Shown: positions 35,376 to 44,435 of the stretch, one piece after another
Position numbering within the stretch: position 1 is the stretch's first letter
How the letters are laid out: every line of letters begins with the position of its first letter
Origin: UBA6663 sp044226485
GTDB taxonomy: Bacteria; Chloroflexota; Anaerolineae; Anaerolineales; UBA6663
NCBI GenBank assembly: GCA_044226485.1
Contig: JBGAGY010000001.1
Span: forward strand, 186,001 to 250,000
Reading direction: 5' to 3'
DNA: 64,000 bases
The notes under the pieces: model-generated
Databases searched by the model: none
Seen by the model: the letters and a program-made list of their open reading frames with translations, nothing else
Told to the model about the DNA's origin: nothing
Made by a program: the position numbers and the translations under genes

Positions 35376-38300
35376 GTGCCGATCAGGAGCAAAGCGATCA
35401 GGGACTCATGTTGTAGAATGTTCCTATCCGCAGCCGTTCGCCTGCATCCCATGGCTTCTCGCCATCCTGCCCCTGAGAAGCCAGACGCGCTTGACAGCTC
35501 AAGCCCTTCGCCCCTGAAGGTGGGGTCCCTACAACGAAAGACGAAAGGTCCGAACTTGGCTGATCTGAAGCGCAAACGGGCGAAAACCTCCACCCAATCT
35601 CGGGTGGTTCGCGCTGCCCCCAAAACCACCGCGCAACGTGCTGACGGTGCGTTGGCTGCTCGAACCCCTGCGGCTTCTGGCAAGAAGACCGCCCGGGATA
35701 GAGTCACGCCCGAGCGCAAGCCGCGGCGTTCGAAACCCGCGTTTCCGATCGTCGCCGTGGGAGCTTCGGCTGGCGGTCTGGACCCGCTGCTGCTGCTGTT
35801 GAAGCACCTGCCGCTCGATACCGGCATGGCATTCGTCGTCATCCAGCATCTGGACCCTCAACACGAAAGCCAGTTGCCCGAGCTTCTCGCGCACGCCACC
35901 GCCCTGAATGTGTCGGCGGCCGTGAGTGGCCGCCGGATCGAGCCTAACCACGTCTACGTCATCCCGCCCAAAGCGCATCTCACGGTCACCGAGGGGCGCC
36001 TCCGCCTCGTCACACGCGACCCGGACCAACCTTCCTTCCGCCCCATCGATGAGTGCTTCGAGTCCCTGGCCCTGGATCGCGGCCACCAGGCCATCGGGGT
36101 CGTCCTCTCCGGCACGGGCATGGACGGCACCCTCGGGCTCCAGGCCATCAAGGCCGAGGGCGGCACGACCTTCGCTCAAGACGAGGAGTCTGCGAAGTTC
36201 CGCGGCATGCCCCACAGCGCTATCTCCGCCGGCGTCGTCGATTTCGTCCTACCCCCTGACGACATCGGCCGCCGCGTCGCGCAGTTGGGCACCCAGGCCT
36301 ATGTGCAGCAGGGCGCGGCCAGCCCGCCCGCCTCAGCGCCGGCCGCCGATGAGACCGCCTTGCGCCGCATCACGGCCCTCTTGCGCACCCAGACCGGCGT
36401 CGACTTCTCGGTCTACAAGCAAACCACCCTCAGGCGCCGCATCCAGCGCCGCCTGATGCTGTCCGGCTCCGCATCGCTGCCTGCCTACGCTGCTCACCTC
36501 GAGCACCATCCCGCGGAACTCGCCCTCCTGTACGAGGACATCTTCATCCACGTCACGCGTTTCTTCCGCGACGGGGACATCTACGAGACTCTCAAACGCA
36601 AAGTCTTTCCCCGCATCGTCCAGGGGCGTGTCGACAAACAGCCCGTGCGCCTCTGGGTGCCCGGCTGCTCTACCGGCGAGGAAGCCTATTCCCTGGCCAT
36701 CACCTGGCTGGAGTATGCGAAGTCTCTCGCTGAACCCGTGCCCCTGAAGATTTTCGGCACCGACATCAGCTCGGCCGCTGTCGAGAAGGCGCGCGCCGGT
36801 CGCTACGCCGAGGGCATCATCGCTCAGATCTCGCCGGAACGATTGAACGCCTACTTTGTGAAGGTGCCTGGCGGCTATCAGGTGTCCAAGCCCGTGCGCG
36901 ATTTGTGCGTCTTCGCCCCGCACAACCTGCTTACCGACCCGCCCTTCTCCAACCTCGATCTGCTCTGCTGCCGAAACGTTCTGATCTACCTCGAGGCCGA
37001 CTCTCAACACCAGCTGGTCCAGCTCTTCCACCATGCCCTCAAGGCCTCCGGGTTTTTGGTGCTCGGTCCGTCCGAGGATATCGGCCGGCTCGGCGATCTC
37101 TACAGCGTCGTCGACAAGAAGCACCGCATCTATGCCAAGAAGGCCGGCGCCCGTCAGCTCTTTCACGAGCTGCAGGCCGGCCCCTCCGCCTGGGGAAGGC
37201 TCCTGGCCACGCGCGGCCTCGACAGCCCCGGCGAGGCCGAGGCCAGCACCCCGCAGGCCGTGGGCGCGGCGGCCGATCGCGTCGCCCTCGCCGCCTACGC
37301 ACCGGCCAGCGTCATCGTGGATGGCGAGCTCAACATCCTCCAGGTGCGTGGTCATCTGGGGATGTTCGTCGAACCCGCGATCGGGCCTCCCAGCCGCAAC
37401 CTTGCCAAGATGGCTCGCCAGGGACTGTCTCTGGCCCTGACCACCCTCATCCGCAAAGCGCGCCGATCCAACGTCACCGCCCGGCAGGCCGGGTTGCGCG
37501 TCACCGTCGAGGGCAAGGCGCGGCGCGTTCGCATCGACGTCATCCCCTTTCAAGTCTCTCAGCAGTCAACGGACCGCTACTTCCTGGTCTCGTTCACACC
37601 TTCGCCGATCTCCGATCGAGGGGCGGCTCGCACCGCCGGCCAGGCGCCTGTGGATGACGTCGCGGTTACGCTCGGGGTCGAGCGTGAGCTTCAGGAGGCG
37701 CGCGAGACGCTCCTGACGGTCATGGCGGAGCGCGACGCGAACGACGAGGAGCTCACCGCCGCCCTGGAGGAGTTGCAGTCGGCCAACGAAGAGCTGCAGA
37801 GCACGAATGAGGAGCTACAGACCGCCAAAGAGGAACAGCAGTCGGCCAATGAGGAGCTAACCACCCTCAACGAGGAGCTCGGCAAACAGAATCAGGAGCT
37901 GGGTCTGGCGCTGGGCAACCTGATTAACCTCGTAGACAACGTGCGCATCCCGATCGTGATCGTGAGCGGCACTCTGCGCATCCGCCTCTACAATCCGGCC
38001 GCCGAGCAGGTGCTCAGCCTGGTCGGGACCGACATCGGCCGTCCGATCGGCGAGGTCAAGACCCGCCTGGATGTCACCGAACTCGAGCCGCTCATCCGCG
38101 CCGCGATCCAGACCTCCGGCCCGACCGATCAGGACGTCCAGGATCGCGACGGCCGCTGGTACGCCCTGCGCATCCGGCCCTACCGCACGCTTGACAACAC
38201 GATCGATGGAGCCGTCCTGACCTGGACCGACATCAGCGCCCTCAAGGCCAGCCTGGCCTCGATGACCGCCGGCCGCGATTACCTGGCCGCGATCATGGCC

Positions 38301-39311
38301 ACTGTGCGCACGCCCTTGCTCGTGCTCGACGCCGAGCGCCGCATCCACAGCGTCAACCCTGCCTACCTTGATCTCTTTCAGACCACCCGCGCCCAGACCG
38401 AGACGCACGATCTCTACGCCCTCGGCAACGGGCTTTGGAATGATCCAGAGCTGCATCGCCTGCTCGAGGATGTACTGCCGACCAACGCTCAGTTCCACAG
38501 CCTGGAACTCGAGCGCGACCTGCCCGGCCTGGGGCGGCGCACGCTGCTGCTGCATGCGCGCCGGATCGAGCCCCAGCAGTCGTCGGGTTCGCTGATCCTG
38601 CTGGCCATCGACGACATCACCTCGATCAAGCAGATCGCCGAAATGGATCAGCTGCGGCAATGGTCTGGACGGTTGGAGTCAGTGCGTGAGGAGGAGCGGA
38701 CCAGCCTTTCGCGCGACGTGCATGACGAGCTCGGCGGGGCGCTCACCGGGCTCAAGATGCACCTGCACCAACTGCGCGCGGGCCTGACCACCGATCAGGC
38801 CACGTTGCGTGCCCTGACCCAGACCATGAGCGACCTGATCGACCAGCAGGTCCGCCACGTGCGCAGTATCGCCACTCACTTGAGGCCGGCGCTGCTTGAC
38901 GAAGTGGGTTTGGCGGCCGCCATGGAGTGGCAACTTGGAGAGTTCAAGGCCAAGACAGGCCTCGACTGTATCTTTGAGTCGATGCTGGAGGACGTGCCTC
39001 TCTCGAGCAGCGCACTGACTGCGGCCTTCCGGATCTTCCAGGAGGCGTTGACCAACGTGGCGCGGCACGCCAAGGCCACACAGGTCAGGGTGAGCCTGGA
39101 TGTACACGACGGTGCCCTGCACATGCAAGTGCACGACAACGGCCAGGGGATCCGAGCAGCAGCCGTGTCTGGCAAAGGGTCACTGGGGCTGACGGGCATG
39201 CGCGAGCGCGCTTTCCAGGTGGGCGCCGAGTTCACGATCGATGGAGCGCCCGGCCAGGGAACGACCGTCAGGCTTCGCCTGCCTCTGTTGCCCATATCCC
39301 CCAACCCGTGA
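35376..39311 (+). CDS. CheB-CheR-PAS-histidine kinase fusion protein
   Basis: The 1311-residue protein combines four activities. A CheB methylesterase core retains its triad (Ser131 in VGASAGG, His158 in VIQHLDP, Asp250 in GTGMDG). A CheR methyltransferase follows (about 335-590, with VPGCSTGEEAYS and LLTDPPFSNLDLLCCRNVL). Then comes a coiled coil (NEELQSTNEELQTAKEE) and two PAS domains. A HisKA_3/HATPase_c kinase ends the protein (His1116 in RDVHDELGG; GLTGMRERA). There is no response regulator in the fusion and no chemoreceptor nearby, so it probably senses internal signals through a separate regulator. GTG at 35376 follows GAGGGA; ATG at 35418 or 35451 are alternatives. Confidence 0.9.
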   Translation: MPIRSKAIRDSCCRMFLSAAVRLHPMASRHPAPEKPDALDSSSPSPLKVGSLQRKTKGPNLADLKRKRAKTSTQSRVVRAAPKTTAQRADGALAARTPAASGKKTARDRVTPERKPRRSKPAFPIVAVGASAGGLDPLLLLLKHLPLDTGMAFVVIQHLDPQHESQLPELLAHATALNVSAAVSGRRIEPNHVYVIPPKAHLTVTEGRLRLVTRDPDQPSFRPIDECFESLALDRGHQAIGVVLSGTGMDGTLGLQAIKAEGGTTFAQDEESAKFRGMPHSAISAGVVDFVLPPDDIGRRVAQLGTQAYVQQGAASPPASAPAADETALRRITALLRTQTGVDFSVYKQTTLRRRIQRRLMLSGSASLPAYAAHLEHHPAELALLYEDIFIHVTRFFRDGDIYETLKRKVFPRIVQGRVDKQPVRLWVPGCSTGEEAYSLAITWLEYAKSLAEPVPLKIFGTDISSAAVEKARAGRYAEGIIAQISPERLNAYFVKVPGGYQVSKPVRDLCVFAPHNLLTDPPFSNLDLLCCRNVLIYLEADSQHQLVQLFHHALKASGFLVLGPSEDIGRLGDLYSVVDKKHRIYAKKAGARQLFHELQAGPSAWGRLLATRGLDSPGEAEASTPQAVGAAADRVALAAYAPASVIVDGELNILQVRGHLGMFVEPAIGPPSRNLAKMARQGLSLALTTLIRKARRSNVTARQAGLRVTVEGKARRVRIDVIPFQVSQQSTDRYFLVSFTPSPISDRGAARTAGQAPVDDVAVTLGVERELQEARETLLTVMAERDANDEELTAALEELQSANEELQSTNEELQTAKEEQQSANEELTTLNEELGKQNQELGLALGNLINLVDNVRIPIVIVSGTLRIRLYNPAAEQVLSLVGTDIGRPIGEVKTRLDVTELEPLIRAAIQTSGPTDQDVQDRDGRWYALRIRPYRTLDNTIDGAVLTWTDISALKASLASMTAGRDYLAAIMATVRTPLLVLDAERRIHSVNPAYLDLFQTTRAQTETHDLYALGNGLWNDPELHRLLEDVLPTNAQFHSLELERDLPGLGRRTLLLHARRIEPQQSSGSLILLAIDDITSIKQIAEMDQLRQWSGRLESVREEERTSLSRDVHDELGGALTGLKMHLHQLRAGLTTDQATLRALTQTMSDLIDQQVRHVRSIATHLRPALLDEVGLAAAMEWQLGEFKAKTGLDCIFESMLEDVPLSSSALTAAFRIFQEALTNVARHAKATQVRVSLDVHDGALHMQVHDNGQGIRAAAVSGKGSLGLTGMRERAFQVGAEFTIDGAPGQGTTVRLRLPLLPISPNP

Positions 39312-39375
39312 CCGGAAGGGCCCACAAATGTGGCGGCGGGTCAACGAACGCTGACCCGCCGTAAGCCTTTCCGGT
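39312..39375. terminator. Bidirectional terminator between convergent genes
   Basis: A perfect 10-bp stem (CGGCGGGTCA 39334-39343 with 39352-39361) lies inside an outer ACCGGAA/TTTCCGGT pairing. It sits exactly where the kinase gene and the next minus-strand gene converge. Confidence 0.65.
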
Positions 39376-39386
39376 TGCCCACTCGC

Positions 39387-40004
39387 TCACGACTTGATCG
39401 TCAGGTTGGCGAAGTATCCCCCTCGCCCGGGCCCGACCCAGAGACCCACACCCACGCCTCCGCCCGCGCTGAGCCCGTGGACAATCAGGCATGGCTCGGC
39501 TGCGCCGTTGACGTAGGTTCTCACCTCGGGCCAGTTCACTTCGATCCGGGCGTGAAACCAGTCGTCGCCATCGGGCGCGGGCTCGATGGGCTGTTCATAC
39601 TTGAGCGGTGTCTGCTCGCGCAGGTCCCACCAGCGGTGATCGGGATGAGACACATACTGAACGGCGTGGGACTTTCCGTCCGGATCTTCAGCCCTGAAGT
39701 TGAAAGGCCGGAAGTAGACCGCGTCGTGAGTGGCCTCATCGATGAGATGGAAGGCGACCCCCAGGAAGTTGCTCTGCGGCGGCTCGCTCTGACCGAGCGC
39801 ATCGAACTCGATGACCCCATCTGAGAATGCGAGACCGTGCAAAGGCACGACCCATTCGTCTGCAACCGAGAACTCGGTCTTGGTCGGTTCGATTCTGAGG
39901 GCGGCTCTCCCTTTGGCGTCGTCGACCCAGGTCAGGCGGACGTTCGTCGTGACCTTCGGATCGGCGGCCAGGGCTTTCAAATCAGGTGCGATCGGGCTGT
40001 TCAT
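39387..40004 (-). CDS. Concanavalin A-like (jelly-roll) domain protein
   Basis: A 205-residue beta-rich protein with DGVIEFDALGQSEPPQSNFLG, FHLIDEATHDAVYFRPFNF and the ending GRGGYFANLTIKS. The pattern resembles laminin-G-like or 3-keto-disaccharide hydrolase-type jelly rolls that bind sugars. No signal peptide is visible. The substrate is unknown. It diverges from no neighbour and ends at the shared terminator. Confidence 0.6.
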   Translation of the reverse strand: MNSPIAPDLKALAADPKVTTNVRLTWVDDAKGRAALRIEPTKTEFSVADEWVVPLHGLAFSDGVIEFDALGQSEPPQSNFLGVAFHLIDEATHDAVYFRPFNFRAEDPDGKSHAVQYVSHPDHRWWDLREQTPLKYEQPIEPAPDGDDWFHARIEVNWPEVRTYVNGAAEPCLIVHGLSAGGGVGVGLWVGPGRGGYFANLTIKS

Positions 40005-40300
40005 ACCTCACACATGGCCTTTCGTGTCTCCATGCGCGTATTGTACGTTGCGCAAACCGACTGGACAGGGAACAGCTGATTTATGGAGCGGGATCGAAGG
40101 GCATGGCTGCGGTTCGAGAGACGACCGCGGTCAAACCGGTTTTGGGGACGCATCGGCCCCGTCACAAGGGGTCCTGACGGGCAGCCGGCTACGCGCGCAA
40201 CCGTTCGTCACGGCACGGCCGAAACTCGATGAGGGGTTAGTCGCCCTGGATCAGTGCGTCATCGCTTCTGGGCTCCGAGGCCGCAGAAGATTGTGTGGGG

Positions 40301-40789
40301 TCAGACCGTCATGACATCCAGGAGGGACGCGGCCCGACGGATGCTGGGCTCATCGCCGTTGCCGATCAACAAACACATGTGGTCGCGTATCAGGTCTTCG
40401 TACCTCAGGATCTCGTCTTTGGACACGCCCCAGCCCTGCAGCGCGCTCAGGAGCCCGTCGCGCGTGTGGCCACTGGCGACGCGTTCCATTCCGCCCAACA
40501 ACGCTGCCGCGAAAGGCCCGGCCACGAACAGCGGTCCGAGGCCAGGCACCCAAACGAACGCCGCGCCCCGCAACAACCCGAACAAGCCCCCCATCCAGGC
40601 GCCGGATCCGACGCCAGGGGCTGTGAGGTCGCCAACCGTGATGAACCCATGCACCCGCTTCGACGATTCGATGCTCTTCGTGACGATGGAAATGCGGTTG
40701 ATCGGAAACTCGTTATCGCTCAGACGCTTGACAGCCGCCTCGGCGTCTTCGAGGCTCGGATAGACGCGAACCAAGCAGTGTTCTGACAT
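40301..40789 (-). CDS. General stress protein 17M-like / DUF1269-type protein
   Basis: The 162-residue product has an N-terminal ferredoxin-like repeat (VRVYPSLEDAEAAVKRL, then INRISIVTKSIE), a glycine-rich hydrophobic hairpin (GAWMGGLFGLLRGAAFVWVP) and a helical C-terminus (GWGVSKDEILRYEDLIRD). Such proteins are general-stress markers of unknown mechanism. A weak TATCTCC-complement ribosome site precedes the ATG at 40789. Confidence 0.72.
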   Translation of the reverse strand: MSEHCLVRVYPSLEDAEAAVKRLSDNEFPINRISIVTKSIESSKRVHGFITVGDLTAPGVGSGAWMGGLFGLLRGAAFVWVPGLGPLFVAGPFAAALLGGMERVASGHTRDGLLSALQGWGVSKDEILRYEDLIRDHMCLLIGNGDEPSIRRAASLLDVMTV

Positions 40790-40927
40790 AGGAGATATCC
40801 GTTTCCGTTCATGGGCCCGGCCGCGATGCCCGGCGCCGCGTCAAGAGCTTCGCGCAGCCATCGGCAGAAGGGCCACAGCTTGATCCCCCTGCCCAACGAC
40901 CGAGCGTGGACGTCGGGGCCGGTGGGC

Positions 40928-42124
40928 TCAGCCGCTGATGATCTGATTGTCAACCGCTGTCACTCCGGGAGCAGCCCAGGCTGACACAGTGGCTTCATCT
41001 TTCTCGCGCCACGATCGGACCCTGCCCTGCAGCGTCACCTTGCCGTCTGCGACGGACACCGTGATCTCGTGAGCTTCTGAGGAAGCTCGGCGGTTGAAGG
41101 CGTCCTCGATGCTGGCCTTGATATCTTTGGCGGCGGTCAACATATTGGGTTTGAGTCTGATCGCGTTCGTCACGCCCTTCACGCCCATCAAATGAACTAC
41201 GGCATTCTCGGCGGCGACTTGCTGAAAGTGCCACTCGACCTCGCCCGTCAGAGTGATCCAGCCCGCTTCGACCCGAACCTTGGCGTGGTCGGTCGGCACG
41301 GCGATGTTCCAGGCCAGCGCATTCAACGCAGACGCTGCGATATCCGTATCCGTGCGCTCACTGAGGGTCGGCAGCTTGACGCTGAGCTCCTCAGCAATGC
41401 CCTGGACACCCGCGACCCGGCCGACGACCTGCTCGGCGACCGATTTCTCAAAGTAGCTGGGCACGCTCCCGGTCAGCGTGATGACGCCGTCCTTGGCGCT
41501 GACGCCGATCGCCGTCGCGGTGACGCTCGGCTCCCAATTGAGTTCTTCCTGCACATCGCGTTGTAGTTGCGCGTTGGTTTTCAAGGCTTCTTCTCCTGTG
41601 AGATTTGCGGCGGCCTGTTGCGGGACAGCCGCCTGCTGCCGCGTCTCCGATGACTGATAGGGGCTTTCGGGGGGCTGCGTGCGCTCAGGTCTCGCGGCGC
41701 GCGCCGCCTTGAGTGCCGCGCAGATGGAGCTCTGGGTCAGGCCGAAATCGGCCAGCCGCTTCTTTTGGCTGCTGTCAGCCAGCGCCAGGAGCAGATGCTC
41801 GGTCGACACATAGCCGTCCTGCATGTCCCTGGAGTAGCGCTCGGCAGATGCGAGGACGTCGGCGGTCTGGCTCGTCATGCCGAACTCAAGGTTGGGCCCA
41901 TGCACTCTGGGCCGTCGGTCGAGATCGGCGCTGAGTTCGTCCCTCAACGCCTCAACCCCACCGGCGACCGTGGTGACGATCGCACGCACGATGCCGTCGG
42001 GTTGTTGAATGAGTGCCAGAAGGACGTGGCTGGGTTCAAGCAGCGGGTGCTGCCGTTCCTTCGCCAGGTTTTGGGCGGTGAGCAAAGCTTCACGAGACTT
42101 CGGTGTATGTTTTTCGAGGTTCAT
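40928..42124 (-). CDS. ClpB N-terminal domain fused to three BON domains
   Basis: The 398-residue protein begins with two Clp repeats (about 1-143: NLEKHTPKSREALLTAQNLA, LLEPSHVLLALI, STEHLLLALAD) as in ClpB/ClpA. Three BON domains follow (about 184-250, 258-325, 333-398, each with a GxVxLxGxV core such as DGVITLTGSVPSY). No AAA ATPase module is present, so it cannot unfold proteins by itself. The Clp domain may recruit substrates or a chaperone, while BON domains bind phospholipid. ATG at 42124 follows GAGGTGG; a GTG at 42133 is possible. This fusion is unfamiliar to me. Confidence 0.85.
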   Translation of the reverse strand: MNLEKHTPKSREALLTAQNLAKERQHPLLEPSHVLLALIQQPDGIVRAIVTTVAGGVEALRDELSADLDRRPRVHGPNLEFGMTSQTADVLASAERYSRDMQDGYVSTEHLLLALADSSQKKRLADFGLTQSSICAALKAARAARPERTQPPESPYQSSETRQQAAVPQQAAANLTGEEALKTNAQLQRDVQEELNWEPSVTATAIGVSAKDGVITLTGSVPSYFEKSVAEQVVGRVAGVQGIAEELSVKLPTLSERTDTDIAASALNALAWNIAVPTDHAKVRVEAGWITLTGEVEWHFQQVAAENAVVHLMGVKGVTNAIRLKPNMLTAAKDIKASIEDAFNRRASSEAHEITVSVADGKVTLQGRVRSWREKDEATVSAWAAPGVTAVDNQIISG

Positions 42125-42154
42125 CGGAACCACCTCGATGCATTCGCAACGGGA

Positions 42155-42661
42155 TTACGGCAGACTGGCCACGGTCGAAGCCACGCCGCCCGAAGCCCCA
42201 AAGGTCGTTTCAAGACCTGTGCTCAACAACTGCGTCTCTTCGGCTGTCAATCGGGCATCGGCGTGCATGACCAGGTAGATCGGCAACGGCATGCTGCCGT
42301 TCTGGAGTCGTTCGGCCGGCGATTCACTTTCACCGCCTTCGCCGCCCTGCCCCTCACGGCCGGATGTTCCACCCGATATGTTGAAGTGCTCGCGCCCTTC
42401 CAGGGTGTCATTCATCACCATCCACGAGATGGGGGCGATGTTGCTGTACCACGGCCACTGCGTCTCGTTGCTGTGACAATCGGCGCACGCCCGATAAAAC
42501 AGTTCGCGCGTTCTCGGGCTGTCCCAGTTGACCTGGGTGACCACCGCCGGGTTGGTATGGTCGTGGCCATAGGGCACCAGTTGGATCCCGAGCGCGACCA
42601 CGACGATTGCGCCGACGCCAACGCCCAGAGTTTTCCCGAATGTTGAGCTTCTTTTCGCCAT
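42155..42661 (-). CDS. Haem-binding domain protein (CxxCH, Haem_bd type)
   Basis: A 168-residue protein with an N-terminal membrane anchor (GVGVGAIVVVALGIQ). Its c-type haem motif is CADCH at 59-63 in ACADCHSNETQWPWYSNIAP, characteristic of the Haem_bd family. A glycine-rich insertion of about 20 residues (SGGTSGREGQGGEGGE) is unusual. It is probably a monohaem electron carrier or sensor outside the membrane. It lies 30 nt upstream of the Clp_N-BON gene on the same strand and may be co-transcribed. Confidence 0.82.
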   Translation of the reverse strand: MAKRSSTFGKTLGVGVGAIVVVALGIQLVPYGHDHTNPAVVTQVNWDSPRTRELFYRACADCHSNETQWPWYSNIAPISWMVMNDTLEGREHFNISGGTSGREGQGGEGGESESPAERLQNGSMPLPIYLVMHADARLTAEETQLLSTGLETTFGASGGVASTVASLP

Positions 42662-42697
42662 GAAATCCTTCCTGCAAACGACAGATCTCGCACCGGG

Positions 42698-43168
42698 CTA
42701 ATTCTTGATCTCGCGCGCCAGGATGGAGCCATCGGACTGAAGCATGCCCTGGACCGTGACGACGAGGCCGATCGCCAGCTCGAATTTGAGCTCCGTCCGG
42801 ATATTGGTGACCACAGTGCGACCATCGATCATCACGACGCTTCCATCGATCGACTGAATGGCGCCCGTGATTTCGACGTCCTCACCCGCCGCTGCAGTGG
42901 CCGTCGGGCCTAATGGAGGCGTTTGGGTCGCCTCACGGGTACGGCCGGCGCTGACTTCACTCGGAAGCGGCGTTTGGGTTTCTGCCGGCCGCGTCGCCTC
43001 ACGTGTCGCGACTATGGCCGTCATGGCCTGAACCGTGCTGTCGTCAGTGTCTTGCTTGCTTTCACCAACCGAGGCGCCGGCAGCACAGGCCGCGAGTGTC
43101 GCGGCTCCGATCAGGATCATGGTCAGGAACGCTCGGCCTGGTGTGCGGAATGTGCGCGAATCGTTCAT
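42698..43168 (-). CDS. Lipoprotein with DUF5666-like domain
   Basis: The 156-residue product has a lipoprotein signal ending TLAAC (Cys28). A Thr/Ala/Pro-rich spacer with repeated ATREAT and TATAAA follows. A small beta domain (EITGAIQSIDGSVVMIDGRT, ending SILAREIKN) resembles DUF5666. The function is unknown. GAGGAG lies upstream of the ATG at 43168. It is in the same minus-strand group as the haem-binding protein. Confidence 0.72.
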   Translation of the reverse strand: MNDSRTFRTPGRAFLTMILIGAATLAACAAGASVGESKQDTDDSTVQAMTAIVATREATRPAETQTPLPSEVSAGRTREATQTPPLGPTATAAAGEDVEITGAIQSIDGSVVMIDGRTVVTNIRTELKFELAIGLVVTVQGMLQSDGSILAREIKN

Positions 43169-43305
43169 GCGCTCTCCTCGTCATGCGACTTGTGGATAGA
43201 GCCTCAGGCAACCGATGTTGATCGTGAAGCTCGGGAGTTCAGATGCTCGAGCGTGCCCGAGGGCCCTCATGGGCAGGCGATCCGGCCTATGTCGGAATGA
43301 AAGCC

Positions 43306-43800
43306 TTACGAGGCTTTCGGCCCATCGTGATCGTCATGCCGCTCCCCGCGAGCAAAGTCGGGCTTGACCCTGAAGTCCCGTTGAAACTTGCGCTGGCCGC
43401 GGGCAAAGTCCGGGCCGGTCGCGGCCGTCGGGTCGGCCTTTTGGTCACGTTGACCCTCGGCGAATCCCGTTGGCGCGGTGGGCCCGACAGGGGCCTGATG
43501 TTCGCCGGCGGCGAAGTCCCCGACCGCCGCAGCCTCGGCGTGGAGCTCGACGTGTTGGCTCTCGGTCAACGTCGAACTCTGCGACGAATGGACGACGCTT
43601 GCTTGAAAGCCGTGCATCCGCTCTGTCACTTCGTTTTCGACGCGCTCGCGGGTGTGGCCGTAGCGTTCCTGGACCAGGCCGACGAAGGTCTCGTACCGGC
43701 CCTGCACCCTATCAAGATCGTCGTCGGTGAGCCTGCCCCACCACTCGTGGACACGCCCACGCATCTGCGTCCATTTGCCCTCAAACTCATCTTTGTTCAT
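43306..43800 (-). CDS. CsbD-family protein with a repetitive C-terminal extension (copy 2)
   Basis: The first 70 residues are CsbD (NKDEFEGKWTQMRGRVHEWW, LTDDDLDRVQGRYETFVGL). About 90 additional residues then repeat a short motif: GDFAAGEH, TGFAEGQR, PDFARGQRKF, PDFARGERH. The extension is hydrophilic and probably disordered. GAGGAG precedes the ATG at 43800. The shorter paralogue at 10650 lacks the extension. No catalytic signature is present. Confidence 0.78.
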   Translation of the reverse strand: MNKDEFEGKWTQMRGRVHEWWGRLTDDDLDRVQGRYETFVGLVQERYGHTRERVENEVTERMHGFQASVVHSSQSSTLTESQHVELHAEAAAVGDFAAGEHQAPVGPTAPTGFAEGQRDQKADPTAATGPDFARGQRKFQRDFRVKPDFARGERHDDHDGPKAS

Positions 43801-44435
43801 GTCTCTCTCCTCATATCGCGCCGTGCTTCTGATCGATTTCGTGCAGACAGGGCGCCAAGGAACCAGCCCAATGGGTATTGGTTCGTCCCTAGCATCCCCC
43901 TCGCTCGTCTCAAGGCCGTTACAGCAGAGCAAACGTAAAGGCGATACCCGATCGGTCAGCTTGTGAGGTGGAGACGCTCGCGGCGACAAGGACGTCGGGA
44001 TGGCCATGCAGCGCAATCCCAGACCGTCCACGCCTTTCGATGGAGCGACTGCAACATCGAGTTGGCCTGAAATCGTTCGGCCAGGAAGCGCAGACGGCCC
44101 ATCCTCTCGCTGACGAGATGAGGGATTGGCGGACGCATTCATCGCGGATCACCCGATCAACAACACAGGCCCGCCCGCCAAATGGATCGGCGGCCCCACA
44201 CCGCTCGAGATGGCTTCCGCCCCCTTGAGCGGTGTGGGAACTGCCAGGCATCCGTGCCTCATTGACTCTGCGCCTGGCAATCAGGAGACACCTATGCATA
44301 CAGTTTGCCCTGACGACGATCGACCTCCGCCAATCTTGAGCGTGAGCCCACGGAGCGGCACAGGAGCGTGGTCGCCACAACTCTTGTTGGCGCGCGACCC
44401 CGCCTCGCTCGCCATCCATCAAGAAAGGACGACGA
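43801..44435. other. Long divergent intergenic region
   Basis: This 635-nt gap separates the divergent CsbD and DUF3267-like genes. Apart from the inverted repeat at 44195-44238 I see nothing convincing; its open frames are overlapped shadows. Confidence 0.4.
44195..44238. repeat. 12-bp inverted repeat sharing its core with the repeat at 34352
   Basis: CCCACACCGCTC (44195-44206) and GAGCGGTGTGGG (44227-44238) are perfectly complementary with a 20-nt spacer. The CACACCGCTC core also occurs in the tandem repeat near 34354. Confidence 0.5.

Noticed and set aside
36333..37553. 406-residue antisense frame in the CheB-CheR fusion gene
   Set aside because: The sense strand has intact methylesterase and methyltransferase motifs; the antisense has none.
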